DNA of 64,000 bases, taken from positions 124,001 to 188,000 of the forward strand of contig DATGLS010000008.1 in assembly GCA_035293985.1 (NCBI GenBank), given 5' to 3'. The notes beneath the pieces are model-generated. The model worked only from the letters and a program-made list of their open reading frames with translations. It was not told the DNA's origin and did no database searches. Both the position numbers and the translations under genes were made by a program. Of this stretch, positions 53,288-61,604 are shown piece by piece. Source of the DNA: JAVDCA01 sp035293985. GTDB taxonomy: Bacteria; Pseudomonadota; Alphaproteobacteria; Rhizobiales; Xanthobacteraceae. Numbering within the stretch: position 1 is the first letter of the stretch; every line of letters starts with the position of its first letter.

Positions 53288-53326
53288 GGATCACGCAACA
53301 CTCGCGTCACATCAGGAGGGAACACG

Positions 53327-53824
53327 ATGACATACAAACTCGGCCTGTTGGCTCTGGCGATCGCAACCGCCGTTTTGACCGTTTCGGCGGATGCCCGGGT
53401 GAGAGGCCCGGCTCTCACGCCCGAGCAGTACGCGCGTGTTTGCCACGCGAGCTGTGAGGCGGCGGAGAACCGCTGTCGCGCGCGGCGCTGCGAAGGTCTC
53501 GGCGCCGTGTCGTGCTGGGCGGATTGCACGCAGAAGAAATGGGCGTGCGACGGCGCCTGCAACAATGCCGTCGCCCGCACGCAACCGCCGCAACCGCCAC
53601 AGGCGCCGCAGCCCGGCCCGTCGACGACCACGAGCGAGCGGAAGCAGAGCGACTGGGACAGGCAGAGCAAGGAGTCTCGCATCTCGGCCTGCAAGTCGAA
53701 CTGCTCGTCCGAGCGCTTCGGATGCGAAAGCTCATGCCGCATGCGGTCAGCCGGCATCGACCAGGATATGTGCATGAACACGTGCCGGATGAGCCAATCG
53801 ACTTGCGAGTTCCACTGTCAATGA
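53327..53824 (+). CDS. Secreted twin-CX3C cysteine-rich protein
   Basis: 165 residues, signal peptide MTYKLGLLALAIATAVLTVS, AGGAGGG 8 bases before the ATG. Sixteen cysteines form four copies of C-x3-C-x6-C-x3/4-C (39-55, 63-78, 122-137, 149-164), two on each side of a Pro/Gln hinge (about 85-100). This spacing predicts alpha-hairpins stapled by two disulfides, like twin-CX3C proteins. Third gene product of the cysteine-rich operon line, 39 bases after the large protein and 47 before the DsbA-like gene. Confidence 0.8.
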   Translation: MTYKLGLLALAIATAVLTVSADARVRGPALTPEQYARVCHASCEAAENRCRARRCEGLGAVSCWADCTQKKWACDGACNNAVARTQPPQPPQAPQPGPSTTTSERKQSDWDRQSKESRISACKSNCSSERFGCESSCRMRSAGIDQDMCMNTCRMSQSTCEFHCQ

Positions 53825-53871
53825 GGTCGCTCACGGGGCTCGTCGGCCATCAATCGACATGAGGTGAGACA

Positions 53872-54780
53872 ATGACCGTGCGCTCATTTCGGATGACCGC
53901 GGCGCTCGCCGGCATCATCGTCGGCGCTTCGACCTTCGGGTGGGCCGAGCCGCCGCCGGACCAGATTCAGGCCGCCCTCGCGATTGCGGTAGCGACGCAC
54001 CCCGACGTCGTCGAGCGCGTGATCAAGGACTACATGACGGCGCATCCGGACGCGATCGGCGATCTCGTCAAACAGTACCTCGCAACGCATCCGGCCGCGC
54101 TCGAAGAGCTCGTCAAGCAGCAGGTCGTCAACGATCCGGCGTTCCTGCGCTCCGTCATCGCCGAATTGACGAAGGCGCGCCCCGATGACGCGCCGACCGC
54201 CAACGCGCCGGCGCCAGTCGCCGACAGTCGTGCCGCCATCAAGGCCAATGCGCAGCTCCTCTTCGGCTCGCCGCACCAGGTGACGCTCGGTGACCGCGAC
54301 GGCAAGGTCACGCTCGTCGAGTTCTTCGATTACAACTGCGGCTTCTGCAAGCGCGCGCTCGCCGACACGGTCGCGCTGCTCGAGGGCGATCCGAAGCTGC
54401 GCATCGTTCTCAAGGAATTCCCGATCCTGGGACCCGGATCGACCGATGCCGCCAAGGTCGCGGTCGCCGTCCGCATGCAGGATCCGAGCGGCGCCAAATA
54501 CCTCGCCTTCCACCGCAAGCTGCTCGGCGCGGCGGGCCCGGCCGATTCCGCGCGCGCCCTCGCGGCAGCGCAGGACGCGGGTGTGGACGTGGTGCGGCTC
54601 AAGCAGGACATGGAAAGCCCGGACGTCGCTGCGACGCTCGCCGAAAATGTGGCGCTCGCCCGGACTCTCGGGATCACCGGCACGCCGAGCTACGTGATCG
54701 GCGACAACATCGTGCCCGGCGCGATCGGTGTCGCCGCGCTGCGCTCGCAGATCGACGCGCTGCGCAAGACCGTGAACTGA
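53872..54780 (+). CDS. DsbA-family thiol:disulfide oxidoreductase
   Basis: 302 residues, periplasmic (signal peptide to about 25). Residues about 35-100 are helical repeats (ATHPDVVERVIKDYM, TAHPDAIGDLVKQYL, ATHPAALEELVKQQ), probably an oligomerisation stalk as in ScsC-type proteins. The thioredoxin-fold domain has C156-G-F-C159 in FFDYNCGFCKRAL and the cis-Pro loop TGTPSYVIGD. It should form or rearrange disulfides. Neighbours on both sides encode cysteine-rich exported proteins, its likely clients. No DsbB or DsbD is in the window. Confidence 0.9.
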   Translation: MTVRSFRMTAALAGIIVGASTFGWAEPPPDQIQAALAIAVATHPDVVERVIKDYMTAHPDAIGDLVKQYLATHPAALEELVKQQVVNDPAFLRSVIAELTKARPDDAPTANAPAPVADSRAAIKANAQLLFGSPHQVTLGDRDGKVTLVEFFDYNCGFCKRALADTVALLEGDPKLRIVLKEFPILGPGSTDAAKVAVAVRMQDPSGAKYLAFHRKLLGAAGPADSARALAAAQDAGVDVVRLKQDMESPDVAATLAENVALARTLGITGTPSYVIGDNIVPGAIGVAALRSQIDALRKTVN

Positions 54781-54871
54781 GGAACGACGCAATCACCCGA
54801 CGTGGGATGCTCGCGATGGCGCGAACGACGCCCGCTGCGACGGCGACGATGATTTCATGCTGGAGGTCCCG

Positions 54872-56245
54872 ATGCGGGGACTAGCCTTGCTCCGAGAGCT
54901 TGGCCTGACGGTCGGCATGCTCGCCCTCGGGTCGAGCATGGCATCGGCAGATTGTCCATTTCCCGGCGCCGCGAACCCGGACCAGTATTGCGTTCAGAAC
55001 GGTCAGTGCCTGTGGTGCGGCCACCCCTGCAACGCGCGCAATGACGGCCACCAGGACTGCGGCGGGCCGACCGTTTGCGTCGGCATCAGCCATCCCTGCA
55101 CGGGTCCCGGCGGCGCGCCATCGTGCTGCCCTGGCTGCCCTGCGGACCAGATCGAGCAGAACGGAAAATGCGTGCCGAAACCGCCGCCACCGCCGCCGCC
55201 GCCACCGCCACCGCCGCGCACTCAAGGGCCGAAGTGCCCTTATGCCCGCTGCATCGATCCGGCGAACGGAATGCCTGCGCTTCTCGCGGACGCCTTCGGG
55301 TGTTGTCCAAAGGGCAATGTCTGCGTCCGCTGGGGAGATATGATCTCCAGCAGCATTCTTTGCGCGCCCTTCCCACACGGCCCCAAATGCCGAATCTATG
55401 CGGCAGTGGACGCATTGGGCCAAACAATAACCGTATGTTGTGTACCGGGGAGCACACCGGTCTATAGCAAGCTTCTCGGCGTGGTCTGTCACCCGTCGCG
55501 GTCCGCTCCTCTGCCGCGCCCGAAGCACCATCGATCCGAGCCTGTCCAGGCGCCAATCCCGCTCTCGTGTCCGCCCGGCCAGGTCGCGGATCTCAACGGG
55601 CGCTGCATCGACTCCACGGCGGCGCCGGTGATCGCGCCGCAAACTCCGCCGATCTCGTCGCAAGGAGTGCGGGCCGCCCCGCAAACTGCTCCAGCCGCGG
55701 GATTGCCCGCCGCGCCACAAGCACCGCCGACGGCGCCGCAAGCGACCCCGGCCGCCCCGCAATCGCCCCCGGCCTCGCCCCAAGGTACGCCGGCCGCGCC
55801 GCAATCACCTCCGCCCGCGCCGCAAGCGACTCCCGTCGCGCCGCAATCACCTCCGGCCTCGCCCCAAGGCGCGCCCGCCGCACCACCAACGCCTCCACCC
55901 GGGCCGCAAGCGACGCCCGCCGCACCGCAGGGGCCGCGCGCGTGCCTCGCCGGGCAGGTGCGCGATCGCGACGGCCGCTGCGTCACTCCGACCCAATCGC
56001 ATCAATGCGCGCCAGGAATGACCCGATTGCCCGGCGGGCGGTGCATCGTCTCCCGACGGCCCACGACCCTGAGGAGGCCGCAGCCCAAATTCGATTTTCC
56101 CCACCGTAACGCGGCAAGACCGCCGAACCTGCAACTGGGCTGCGCGCCCGGAATGCACCGGATTCCAGGCGCGGGTTGCGCGCCGGTCGGTGTGCCGCAT
56201 TTCAATGTGCACCGCCTCACGTTGCCGAATTGGAGGCTGCGATGA
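54872..56245 (+). CDS. Secreted Cys/Pro-rich repeat protein
   Basis: 457 residues. ATG 54872 is preferred over 54857 because GGAGG lies 5 bases before it. The signal peptide ends near SMASA. The N-terminal part has about 20 cysteines (QYCVQNGQCLWCGHPC; GAPSCCPGCPADQ; FGCCPKGNVC). CPPGQVADLNGRC and CLAGQVRDRDGRC units match the short repeats of the large protein upstream. A Pro/Ala/Gln spacer (see repeat) separates them. Probably a cell-surface partner of the large protein. Confidence 0.75.
   Translation: MRGLALLRELGLTVGMLALGSSMASADCPFPGAANPDQYCVQNGQCLWCGHPCNARNDGHQDCGGPTVCVGISHPCTGPGGAPSCCPGCPADQIEQNGKCVPKPPPPPPPPPPPPRTQGPKCPYARCIDPANGMPALLADAFGCCPKGNVCVRWGDMISSSILCAPFPHGPKCRIYAAVDALGQTITVCCVPGSTPVYSKLLGVVCHPSRSAPLPRPKHHRSEPVQAPIPLSCPPGQVADLNGRCIDSTAAPVIAPQTPPISSQGVRAAPQTAPAAGLPAAPQAPPTAPQATPAAPQSPPASPQGTPAAPQSPPPAPQATPVAPQSPPASPQGAPAAPPTPPPGPQATPAAPQGPRACLAGQVRDRDGRCVTPTQSHQCAPGMTRLPGGRCIVSRRPTTLRRPQPKFDFPHRNAARPPNLQLGCAPGMHRIPGAGCAPVGVPHFNVHRLTLPNWRLR
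55715..55924 (+). repeat. 42-bp tandem repeat x5 (Pro/Ala/Gln)
   Basis: Five in-frame 14-codon units of the pattern P-Q-x-P-P-x-x-P-Q-x-T/A-P-x-A. Some units are nearly identical at DNA level, so recent copy-number change is likely. Confidence 0.8.
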
Positions 56246-56288
56246 GAGCACCTGACGGATCGTGCGATCGTGCCGCGTGCGGCGCGCC

Positions 56289-57209
56289 TCACAGGAACAG
56301 GCCGACGCCGGACGCGATGAGCAAGGCGTTGACGGCGAGCTGGAACTGGCGGTCGCCGAGCCGCTTGAAGATGCGCAACCCGAGCCAGGTGCCGAGCAAC
56401 GCCGCCGGAACGAAGGCGAGCGCCTGCCAGTCGAGTTGCGTCGCCGGCAATGATGGCGGCCGCATGAGCGATATGGCGACCAGCACGGCCGGCTGCATGC
56501 ACAGTATGAACGGCTGGTACACGCCGCGCTGGCGCGCTTTGTCCCATCCCTTCAAGGTGCACGAGATGGTGACGAAGACGCTGGGAAATCCAACGAGGCC
56601 GCCGGTGATGCCGCCGAGGAAGCCGGCGCCCGCGTCCACCAGCGGTCCGAGCCGCACCGGTCGCGCCGGACCTCGCACCAGCAGATAGCTTCCATAGGCG
56701 ATGAGCAATGTGCCGATCACGTCGCGATAGGTGCCGGCGGCAAGGTGCAGCAGCAGATAGGCGCCGACAGGGACGCCGAAAGCGCCACCCATGAGAAAGA
56801 CCGGCAGGCTGCGCCAGTCGATCGAGCGCCACAGGCTGGCGACGCTGAGCAATTGCATCGCGATGCTGCACACGATCAACACCTGCACGACCTGGACCGG
56901 GCTGTCCATGAGATGGAAGAGCAGCGCCCCGCACAGGGCCGAAAACGCGAAGCCCGCGATGCTGCCGATCGTCGCGGCGACGAAGACGGCAATCATCGCC
57001 AAGGCCGCGCCCGGTGTCCCGTGCATCCACCACAGCGTGCCTTGCGCCAGCAGGAGGCTCGCGCCGACCACGGCCACGACGACGCTCGCCGGCCGCGTCG
57101 CGCCGGCGCGCGCGAACGGCCGCAGGATGCGCCCGTCGCTGGCGCGCCGCGCGCGGATGCGCCGCAACAGCGCGGCGACGCGGCCGACGAGCTCCGAGAC
57201 GGTCGACAT
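56289..57209 (-). CDS. TauE/SafE-family membrane permease
   Basis: 306 residues with about eight membrane helices in two halves, the sulfite-exporter TauE/SafE pattern (AGFAFSALCGALLFHLMDSP; GITGGLVGFPSVFVTISCTLKGWD; VPAALLGTWLGLRIFKRLG). AGGAGGG is positioned before ATG 57209. An operator of the island type (f) is 110 bases upstream. The family moves sulfonates, sulfite or sulfoacetate outward; the substrate here is open. It converges on the Cys/Pro-rich gene. Confidence 0.85.
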   Translation of the reverse strand: MSTVSELVGRVAALLRRIRARRASDGRILRPFARAGATRPASVVVAVVGASLLLAQGTLWWMHGTPGAALAMIAVFVAATIGSIAGFAFSALCGALLFHLMDSPVQVVQVLIVCSIAMQLLSVASLWRSIDWRSLPVFLMGGAFGVPVGAYLLLHLAAGTYRDVIGTLLIAYGSYLLVRGPARPVRLGPLVDAGAGFLGGITGGLVGFPSVFVTISCTLKGWDKARQRGVYQPFILCMQPAVLVAISLMRPPSLPATQLDWQALAFVPAALLGTWLGLRIFKRLGDRQFQLAVNALLIASGVGLFL

Positions 57210-57319
57210 GGGGCCCTCCTGCTCGGTGCCGCGCCTTGCGGCGCAGGCACCGAGCGCTCGATCGCGAGGCCCAGGAGTCGCCTCGCGCCCTGTCAGTCGC
57301 TGGTCGTGGCCCGATGACC

Positions 57320-57333
57320 GTGACGACCGTCAC
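57320..57333 (-). promoter_or_regulatory. Crp-type operator (site f)
   Basis: GTGACGACCGTCAC, 110 bases before ATG 57209. CGACTGAC follows after 20 bases on the minus strand. Confidence 0.65.
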
Positions 57334-57420
57334 GCTCGTCCCGTCTTTCGTTCGGAGAGCTGCGCCATTCCGCTTGGTCCGGTGGCGCGGACGGCCGCGC
57401 CGACGCGCGCGTCAATGGCG

Positions 57421-57453
57421 AAAGGGCGACGTTGCGTGGCAACGTCGCCCTTT
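57421..57453 (-). terminator. Strong hairpin terminator
   Basis: Perfect 15-bp arms (57421-57435, 57439-57453) with a 3-base loop and AAA/TTT at the base, 54 bases past the stop of the 57508 gene. Confidence 0.8.
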
Positions 57454-57507
57454 GCTGCAGGCCTCGCGCGATCCCAACTCGACGCCTGCGAGCGGAGGCA
57501 GATCGAG

Positions 57508-57768
57508 TCAGTGCATGCAGGCGTTGATGTCGATCAGCTTCTCGCTGACGATCTGACGGTCGAGGTTGCTGCGGCAGACCAGGTATTTGCCGGTCGGCTG
57601 CATGCATTCGATCTTGCACGTCGTGTAGGTCGAGTAGCGCCCCTTGATGCCGGACTGATGTGGCACGATCCCATGGACGGTGTTCGACGGCGAGGCCGCG
57701 GCGGAACCGATAGTGACCGCGCCTGTGACGGCGAGCGTGGTCGAAAGGACGAGAAATTGGCGAAGCAT
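57508..57768 (-). CDS. Small secreted four-cysteine protein (86 aa)
   Basis: AGGAG is 7 bases before ATG 57768. The signal peptide MLRQFLVLSTTLAVTGAVTI is cut near SAAAS. The mature part has C-x3-C (TTCKIECMQ), then C (LVCRS) and C (INACMH). Operator g lies 74 bases upstream. Unknown function. Confidence 0.68.
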   Translation of the reverse strand: MLRQFLVLSTTLAVTGAVTIGSAAASPSNTVHGIVPHQSGIKGRYSTYTTCKIECMQPTGKYLVCRSNLDRQIVSEKLIDINACMH

Positions 57769-57842
57769 GGCTTTCTCCTGTTTCGGTGCGATGCGGGACA
57801 TCCGCGATCACATCTTCGTCGCGGGTCGGCGCGGCCACTGGT

Positions 57843-57856
57843 GTGTAGGCCGTCAC
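57843..57856 (-). promoter_or_regulatory. Crp-type operator (site g)
   Basis: GTGTAGGCCGTCAC (flanked T and A), one mismatch from GTGA-N6-TCAC, 74 bases before ATG 57768. CGACGAAG follows after 21 bases. Confidence 0.6.
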
Positions 57857-58148
57857 AGAAGAGTGTGTTTTCGAGCAGGCTCAGGGTAGATGCCGACGCG
57901 AGATGCGGCGTCGGCAGCGAAGGCCCGGTGCGGGATGATGATCACGGCCGGCACACGAAACATTTGACCGTCCCTCGTTCGAACGGGTGAAGCCGCAGAT
58001 GCGAATCTCGGCGATTGTTCCGGAAAGCGCACCCCGCCATCGCCCGGGCCCGTTGGCGACTCGTCGCGGCGAACGATCGACCGCAAGCGGCTCTAATGGC
58101 GCCGACCGGCAATTCGCCGCGGCGCCAATCCGCAAAGGGAGCCACCCC

Positions 58149-59483
58149 ATGCGCGCCTCAGCTCTCGTCACCGCCGCGGTCGCGGCCTGCCTCACCCCTG
58201 CGGCGGTGCTCGCCGCGAGCGCTGAGCGTCCCGCCGGCGCCCGCGCGATGGCGTCGGCCTATAACGCGACCGGCCGGCTCGTGATGCGCACCTTCGCGCA
58301 ACAGCCCGGCAACATCGTCTTCTCGCCGCTGTCTCTCGGCAGCGCGCTGAACATGGCGACGCACGGCGCGCGCGGGACGACGCATGCCGAGATGGATCGC
58401 GTGCTATCGACCGCTGGCCTTCCGGGTGGCGACGCGCGCGAGCTCATGCGCGTCTTCGACAGCTACGACACGAGCGCAACCCCTCCCCAGTGCCCGCCGG
58501 CCGCGAAGCTCGTGGGCGACGAATGCGCCGTTCCGGCGCCACAGGACGGTCGCTGTCCGATGTCGGCTCAATCGAGCGACGGTCAGTGTCTCACGCCGGC
58601 GCGGCGCGCTCCGTCGGCCCAGATCGCGATCGCCAATGCGCTGATGATCCTCAAGGACGTCGCGCCGAGCTATGTCGCCGACCTCGAGCGCGACTACGAC
58701 GCGGAGGTGTTTCGCAAGGCGAACCTCGCGACCATCAACGGCTGGGTGGCGAGCAAGACGAAGGGCCATGTGGACAAGATCCTGGACCAGCTCGGTCCCA
58801 ACGATATCGCCGTCATTCTCAACGCGGCCTATTTTCGCGCGCGCTGGGCGAACGTATTTGCGAAAGGCCGGACCAACGATGCGCCGTTCTGGTCGAGCCG
58901 CGATCAGAGCGTACCGGTGAAGACCATGCACCAGACGGCGCGCTTCGCCGTCGTCACCGGCGATGGCTTCCGCGCGATCCGCCTGCCCTACACGGTCGGC
59001 CAGCTCGCCATGGTGGTGGTCCTGCCCGACGCCAAGGATGGTGTCGATGCGATTGGCGCCGCGCTCGACGCGGCGGCGCTTGCGCGCCTCGCCAAGGCGC
59101 TCGAGACTGGCCCCCCGCGGCAAGTCGCTTTGGCCTTGCCTAAATTCAAGGTGGATTACGATGCGTCGGTCATTCCGGCGCTCATGAACGCCGGCCTCCA
59201 CCTGCCGTTCGGCGACAAGGCCGACTTCTCCGGCATGACCGGCCAGGGCGGCGCGCCGGTGTATATCAGCCAGATTCGCCACCGCGCGACCATCGAGGTC
59301 GACGAGGACGGGACCGAGGCCACCGCCGCGACCGCCATCGTTTTCTCGATCAGGGCCGCTCCGCCGCGGGCTGAGACGCCCGAGCCGTTCGTGGTCGATC
59401 GGCCGTTCCTGTTCTACGTTACAGACACGGCGACTGGCGCGATCCTGTTCGAGGGACGGATCGCGCAGCCGGCGACCTCGTGA
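58149..59483 (+). CDS. Secreted serpin with a cysteine-rich insertion
   Basis: Serine-protease-inhibitor fold, 444 residues, signal peptide to about 23, GGGAG 8 bases before the ATG. Serpin landmarks are NIVFSPLSLGSALNMATHGARGTT (about 55-78), NAAYFRARW, and the C-terminal PFLFYVTDTATGAILFEGRI. The hinge of the reactive loop is DGTEATAATA (G388 = P15), the small-residue type of inhibitory serpins, and alignment by spacing puts Arg402 at P1, which predicts trypsin-like targets. An insertion at about 108-155 carries four Cys (115, 126, 136, 147) in CPPAAKLVGDEC-type units like those of the neighbouring Cys-rich proteins. First gene of a three-gene operon. Confidence 0.9.
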   Translation: MRASALVTAAVAACLTPAAVLAASAERPAGARAMASAYNATGRLVMRTFAQQPGNIVFSPLSLGSALNMATHGARGTTHAEMDRVLSTAGLPGGDARELMRVFDSYDTSATPPQCPPAAKLVGDECAVPAPQDGRCPMSAQSSDGQCLTPARRAPSAQIAIANALMILKDVAPSYVADLERDYDAEVFRKANLATINGWVASKTKGHVDKILDQLGPNDIAVILNAAYFRARWANVFAKGRTNDAPFWSSRDQSVPVKTMHQTARFAVVTGDGFRAIRLPYTVGQLAMVVVLPDAKDGVDAIGAALDAAALARLAKALETGPPRQVALALPKFKVDYDASVIPALMNAGLHLPFGDKADFSGMTGQGGAPVYISQIRHRATIEVDEDGTEATAATAIVFSIRAAPPRAETPEPFVVDRPFLFYVTDTATGAILFEGRIAQPATS

Positions 59484-59512
59484 TTGTTTCGTGACAGCGG
59501 AGGAATTTGTCG

Positions 59513-61564
59513 ATGTCCGGTACGGGAACTGGCGCGCGTGGCATCGCGGTCGCGATCCTGCTTGCCACGACGATCTCGGGGAGCGCCGACGAGACGCCCG
59601 CGCGCAACGAAGCGCCACAGTTCGGCACCTGGGGCGTGGATCTTGCGGCCCGGGATCTCGCCGTCGATCCAGGGGCCGATTTCTACCTCAATGCGAACGG
59701 GACTTGGATCAAGCAGACCCGGCTGCCGGCCGACAAGTCGCACTATGGTCAGTTCGATCGTCTCGGCGACGAGGCGCAGGCAGCCGTTCGCAAGCTGATC
59801 GAGACTGCCGCGGGCGGGCCTTCGAGCGATGCCGACGCGCGACGCATCGGCGCCGCCTATCGCTCGTTCATGAACGAGGCGCTGGTCGAGAAGCTCGACG
59901 ACCGGCCGCTCGCCGCCGATCTCGCGCACATCCGCGCCGAGCAGAGCATGAGCGATGTCGCTGTCCTGATGGGCACGGCGCCGACGACCATGCAGTCGGC
60001 GATCTTCGACCTGGCGATCGCGGCGGACGACAAGGCGCCCGACCAATATGCCGTCTTCCTGCAGACGGCCGGCAGCGGCTTGCCCGACCGCGACTATTAT
60101 CTCAAGCCCGAGTTCGCGGACCTCAAGGCGAAGTACCAGGCGCACGTGGCGACGATGCTGCAGATGATCGGCTGGCCCGGGCCGGGCACGAATGCCAAGG
60201 CGATTCTCGATTTCGAGACCAGGCTCGCCGAGGCGCGCTGGACGCAGGTGCAGAACCGCGATGCGAACGCGAACTATCATCCGATGACGGTCGAGGAGCT
60301 GGTGCGCTATGCGCCCGGCTTCGACTTTCGCGCGTTCCTCGACAACGCGGAGCTCCGCGCGGTCCACCGTGTGATCGTCCGCACCGACACGGCGTTTCCG
60401 AAATATGCCGCGATCTTCGCGGCCACGCCACTCGATACGATCAAGGCGTGGCAGGCCTACCGCGTCGCCGACGGGGCCGCTCCCTACCTGTCCAAGCGCT
60501 TCGTCGACGCCTATTTCGACTTCTACGGCCGCACCATGTCGGGTCAGCAGGAGATGCGGCCGCGCTGGAAGCGCGCCGTTTATTTCACCGAGTCTGCGCT
60601 CGGCGAGGCGATCGGCCATATGTACGTAGAGGCCTATTTTTCGCCGCGAGCGAAGGCGCAAGCCGAAGCGATGGTGCGCCGAATCATGGCCGCGATGCAC
60701 GCGCACATCAACGGTGCGGCGTGGATGACCGCAGAGACCAGGCGGAAGGCGCAGGACAAGCTGGCGCATATGACGATCAAGATCGGCTATCCGGCGAAAT
60801 GGCGCGCCTACGACACGCTCGCGATGCGGCCGGACGATCTCTACGGAAACAAGGTGCGCGCCATCGCGTTCGACTGGGAATACGATGTGCATCGACTGAA
60901 CAAGCCGGTCGACAAGGCCGAATGGCACATGCACCCGCAGGAGGTGAATGCGCAGTACAATCCATCGAACAACGACCTGACCATCCCGGCCGCGGTCCTG
61001 CAGCCGCCGTTCTTCGACCCGAACGCCGACATGGCGGTCAATTTCGGCGGCATCGGCGCCATGATCGGGCACGAGGTCACCCATGGCTTCGACGACGAGG
61101 GCCGCAAGTACGACGCGGACGGAAGGCTCGCGGAGTGGTGGACGGCGCAGGATGCGGCCGCATTCCAGGAGCGCGCCGCCCGGCTCGGCGCGCAATTCGA
61201 CGCGTTCGAGCCCGTGCCGGGCTTCCATGTCAACGGGCTGCTCACCATGGGCGAGAATATCGCCGACCTCGGCGGCCTGCTGCTCGCGCTCGACGCCTAT
61301 CACGCGGCGCTCGGCAACCAGGTTCCGCCGGTGCTCGACGGCCTGACGGCCGATCAGCGCTTCTTTCTCGGCTGGGCGCAGGTGTGGCGCGCGAAGACCA
61401 CCGACCAGACCGCCATCATCAGGGTGAAGATCGACCCGCACGCGCCGGAGCGATTCCGCGTCGACGGCCCGCTGCGCAACATCGACGCGTGGTACCGGGC
61501 GTTCAACATCGGCCCGAACGATAAGATGTATCTCGCACCGGCCGACCGCGTGAGCATCTGGTAG
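59513..61564 (+). CDS. M13 (neprilysin/PepO-type) metallopeptidase
   Basis: 683 residues, exported (short signal GIAVAILLATTISGSA). The zinc motif H520-E-V-T-H is in IGHEVTHGFDDEG, the third ligand E581 in GENIADLGG, and VNAQYNPSNND is the substrate-binding segment. ATG 59513 has GGAGGA 8 bases upstream. M13 enzymes cut short peptides outside the cytoplasm. It lies 29 bases after the serpin gene, so an inhibitor and a peptidase are co-expressed; the serpin would not inhibit a metallopeptidase in the normal way. Confidence 0.93.
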   Translation: MSGTGTGARGIAVAILLATTISGSADETPARNEAPQFGTWGVDLAARDLAVDPGADFYLNANGTWIKQTRLPADKSHYGQFDRLGDEAQAAVRKLIETAAGGPSSDADARRIGAAYRSFMNEALVEKLDDRPLAADLAHIRAEQSMSDVAVLMGTAPTTMQSAIFDLAIAADDKAPDQYAVFLQTAGSGLPDRDYYLKPEFADLKAKYQAHVATMLQMIGWPGPGTNAKAILDFETRLAEARWTQVQNRDANANYHPMTVEELVRYAPGFDFRAFLDNAELRAVHRVIVRTDTAFPKYAAIFAATPLDTIKAWQAYRVADGAAPYLSKRFVDAYFDFYGRTMSGQQEMRPRWKRAVYFTESALGEAIGHMYVEAYFSPRAKAQAEAMVRRIMAAMHAHINGAAWMTAETRRKAQDKLAHMTIKIGYPAKWRAYDTLAMRPDDLYGNKVRAIAFDWEYDVHRLNKPVDKAEWHMHPQEVNAQYNPSNNDLTIPAAVLQPPFFDPNADMAVNFGGIGAMIGHEVTHGFDDEGRKYDADGRLAEWWTAQDAAAFQERAARLGAQFDAFEPVPGFHVNGLLTMGENIADLGGLLLALDAYHAALGNQVPPVLDGLTADQRFFLGWAQVWRAKTTDQTAIIRVKIDPHAPERFRVDGPLRNIDAWYRAFNIGPNDKMYLAPADRVSIW

Positions 61565-61604
61565 CGCGGCGCCGCGTGCGATCGTCGCTCAGGAGGATCG
61601 AGGC

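Noticed and set aside
57934..57948. GATGATGATCACGG upstream of the serpin
   Set aside because: Only one half-site matches, the distance to the ATG (about 200 bases) is outside the range of the others, and the CGAC element is missing.
59414..61441. 675-codon minus-strand open frame across the M13 gene
   Set aside because: Antisense shadow of a clear metallopeptidase gene in GC-rich DNA; Arg/Ala/Val-rich with no domain.
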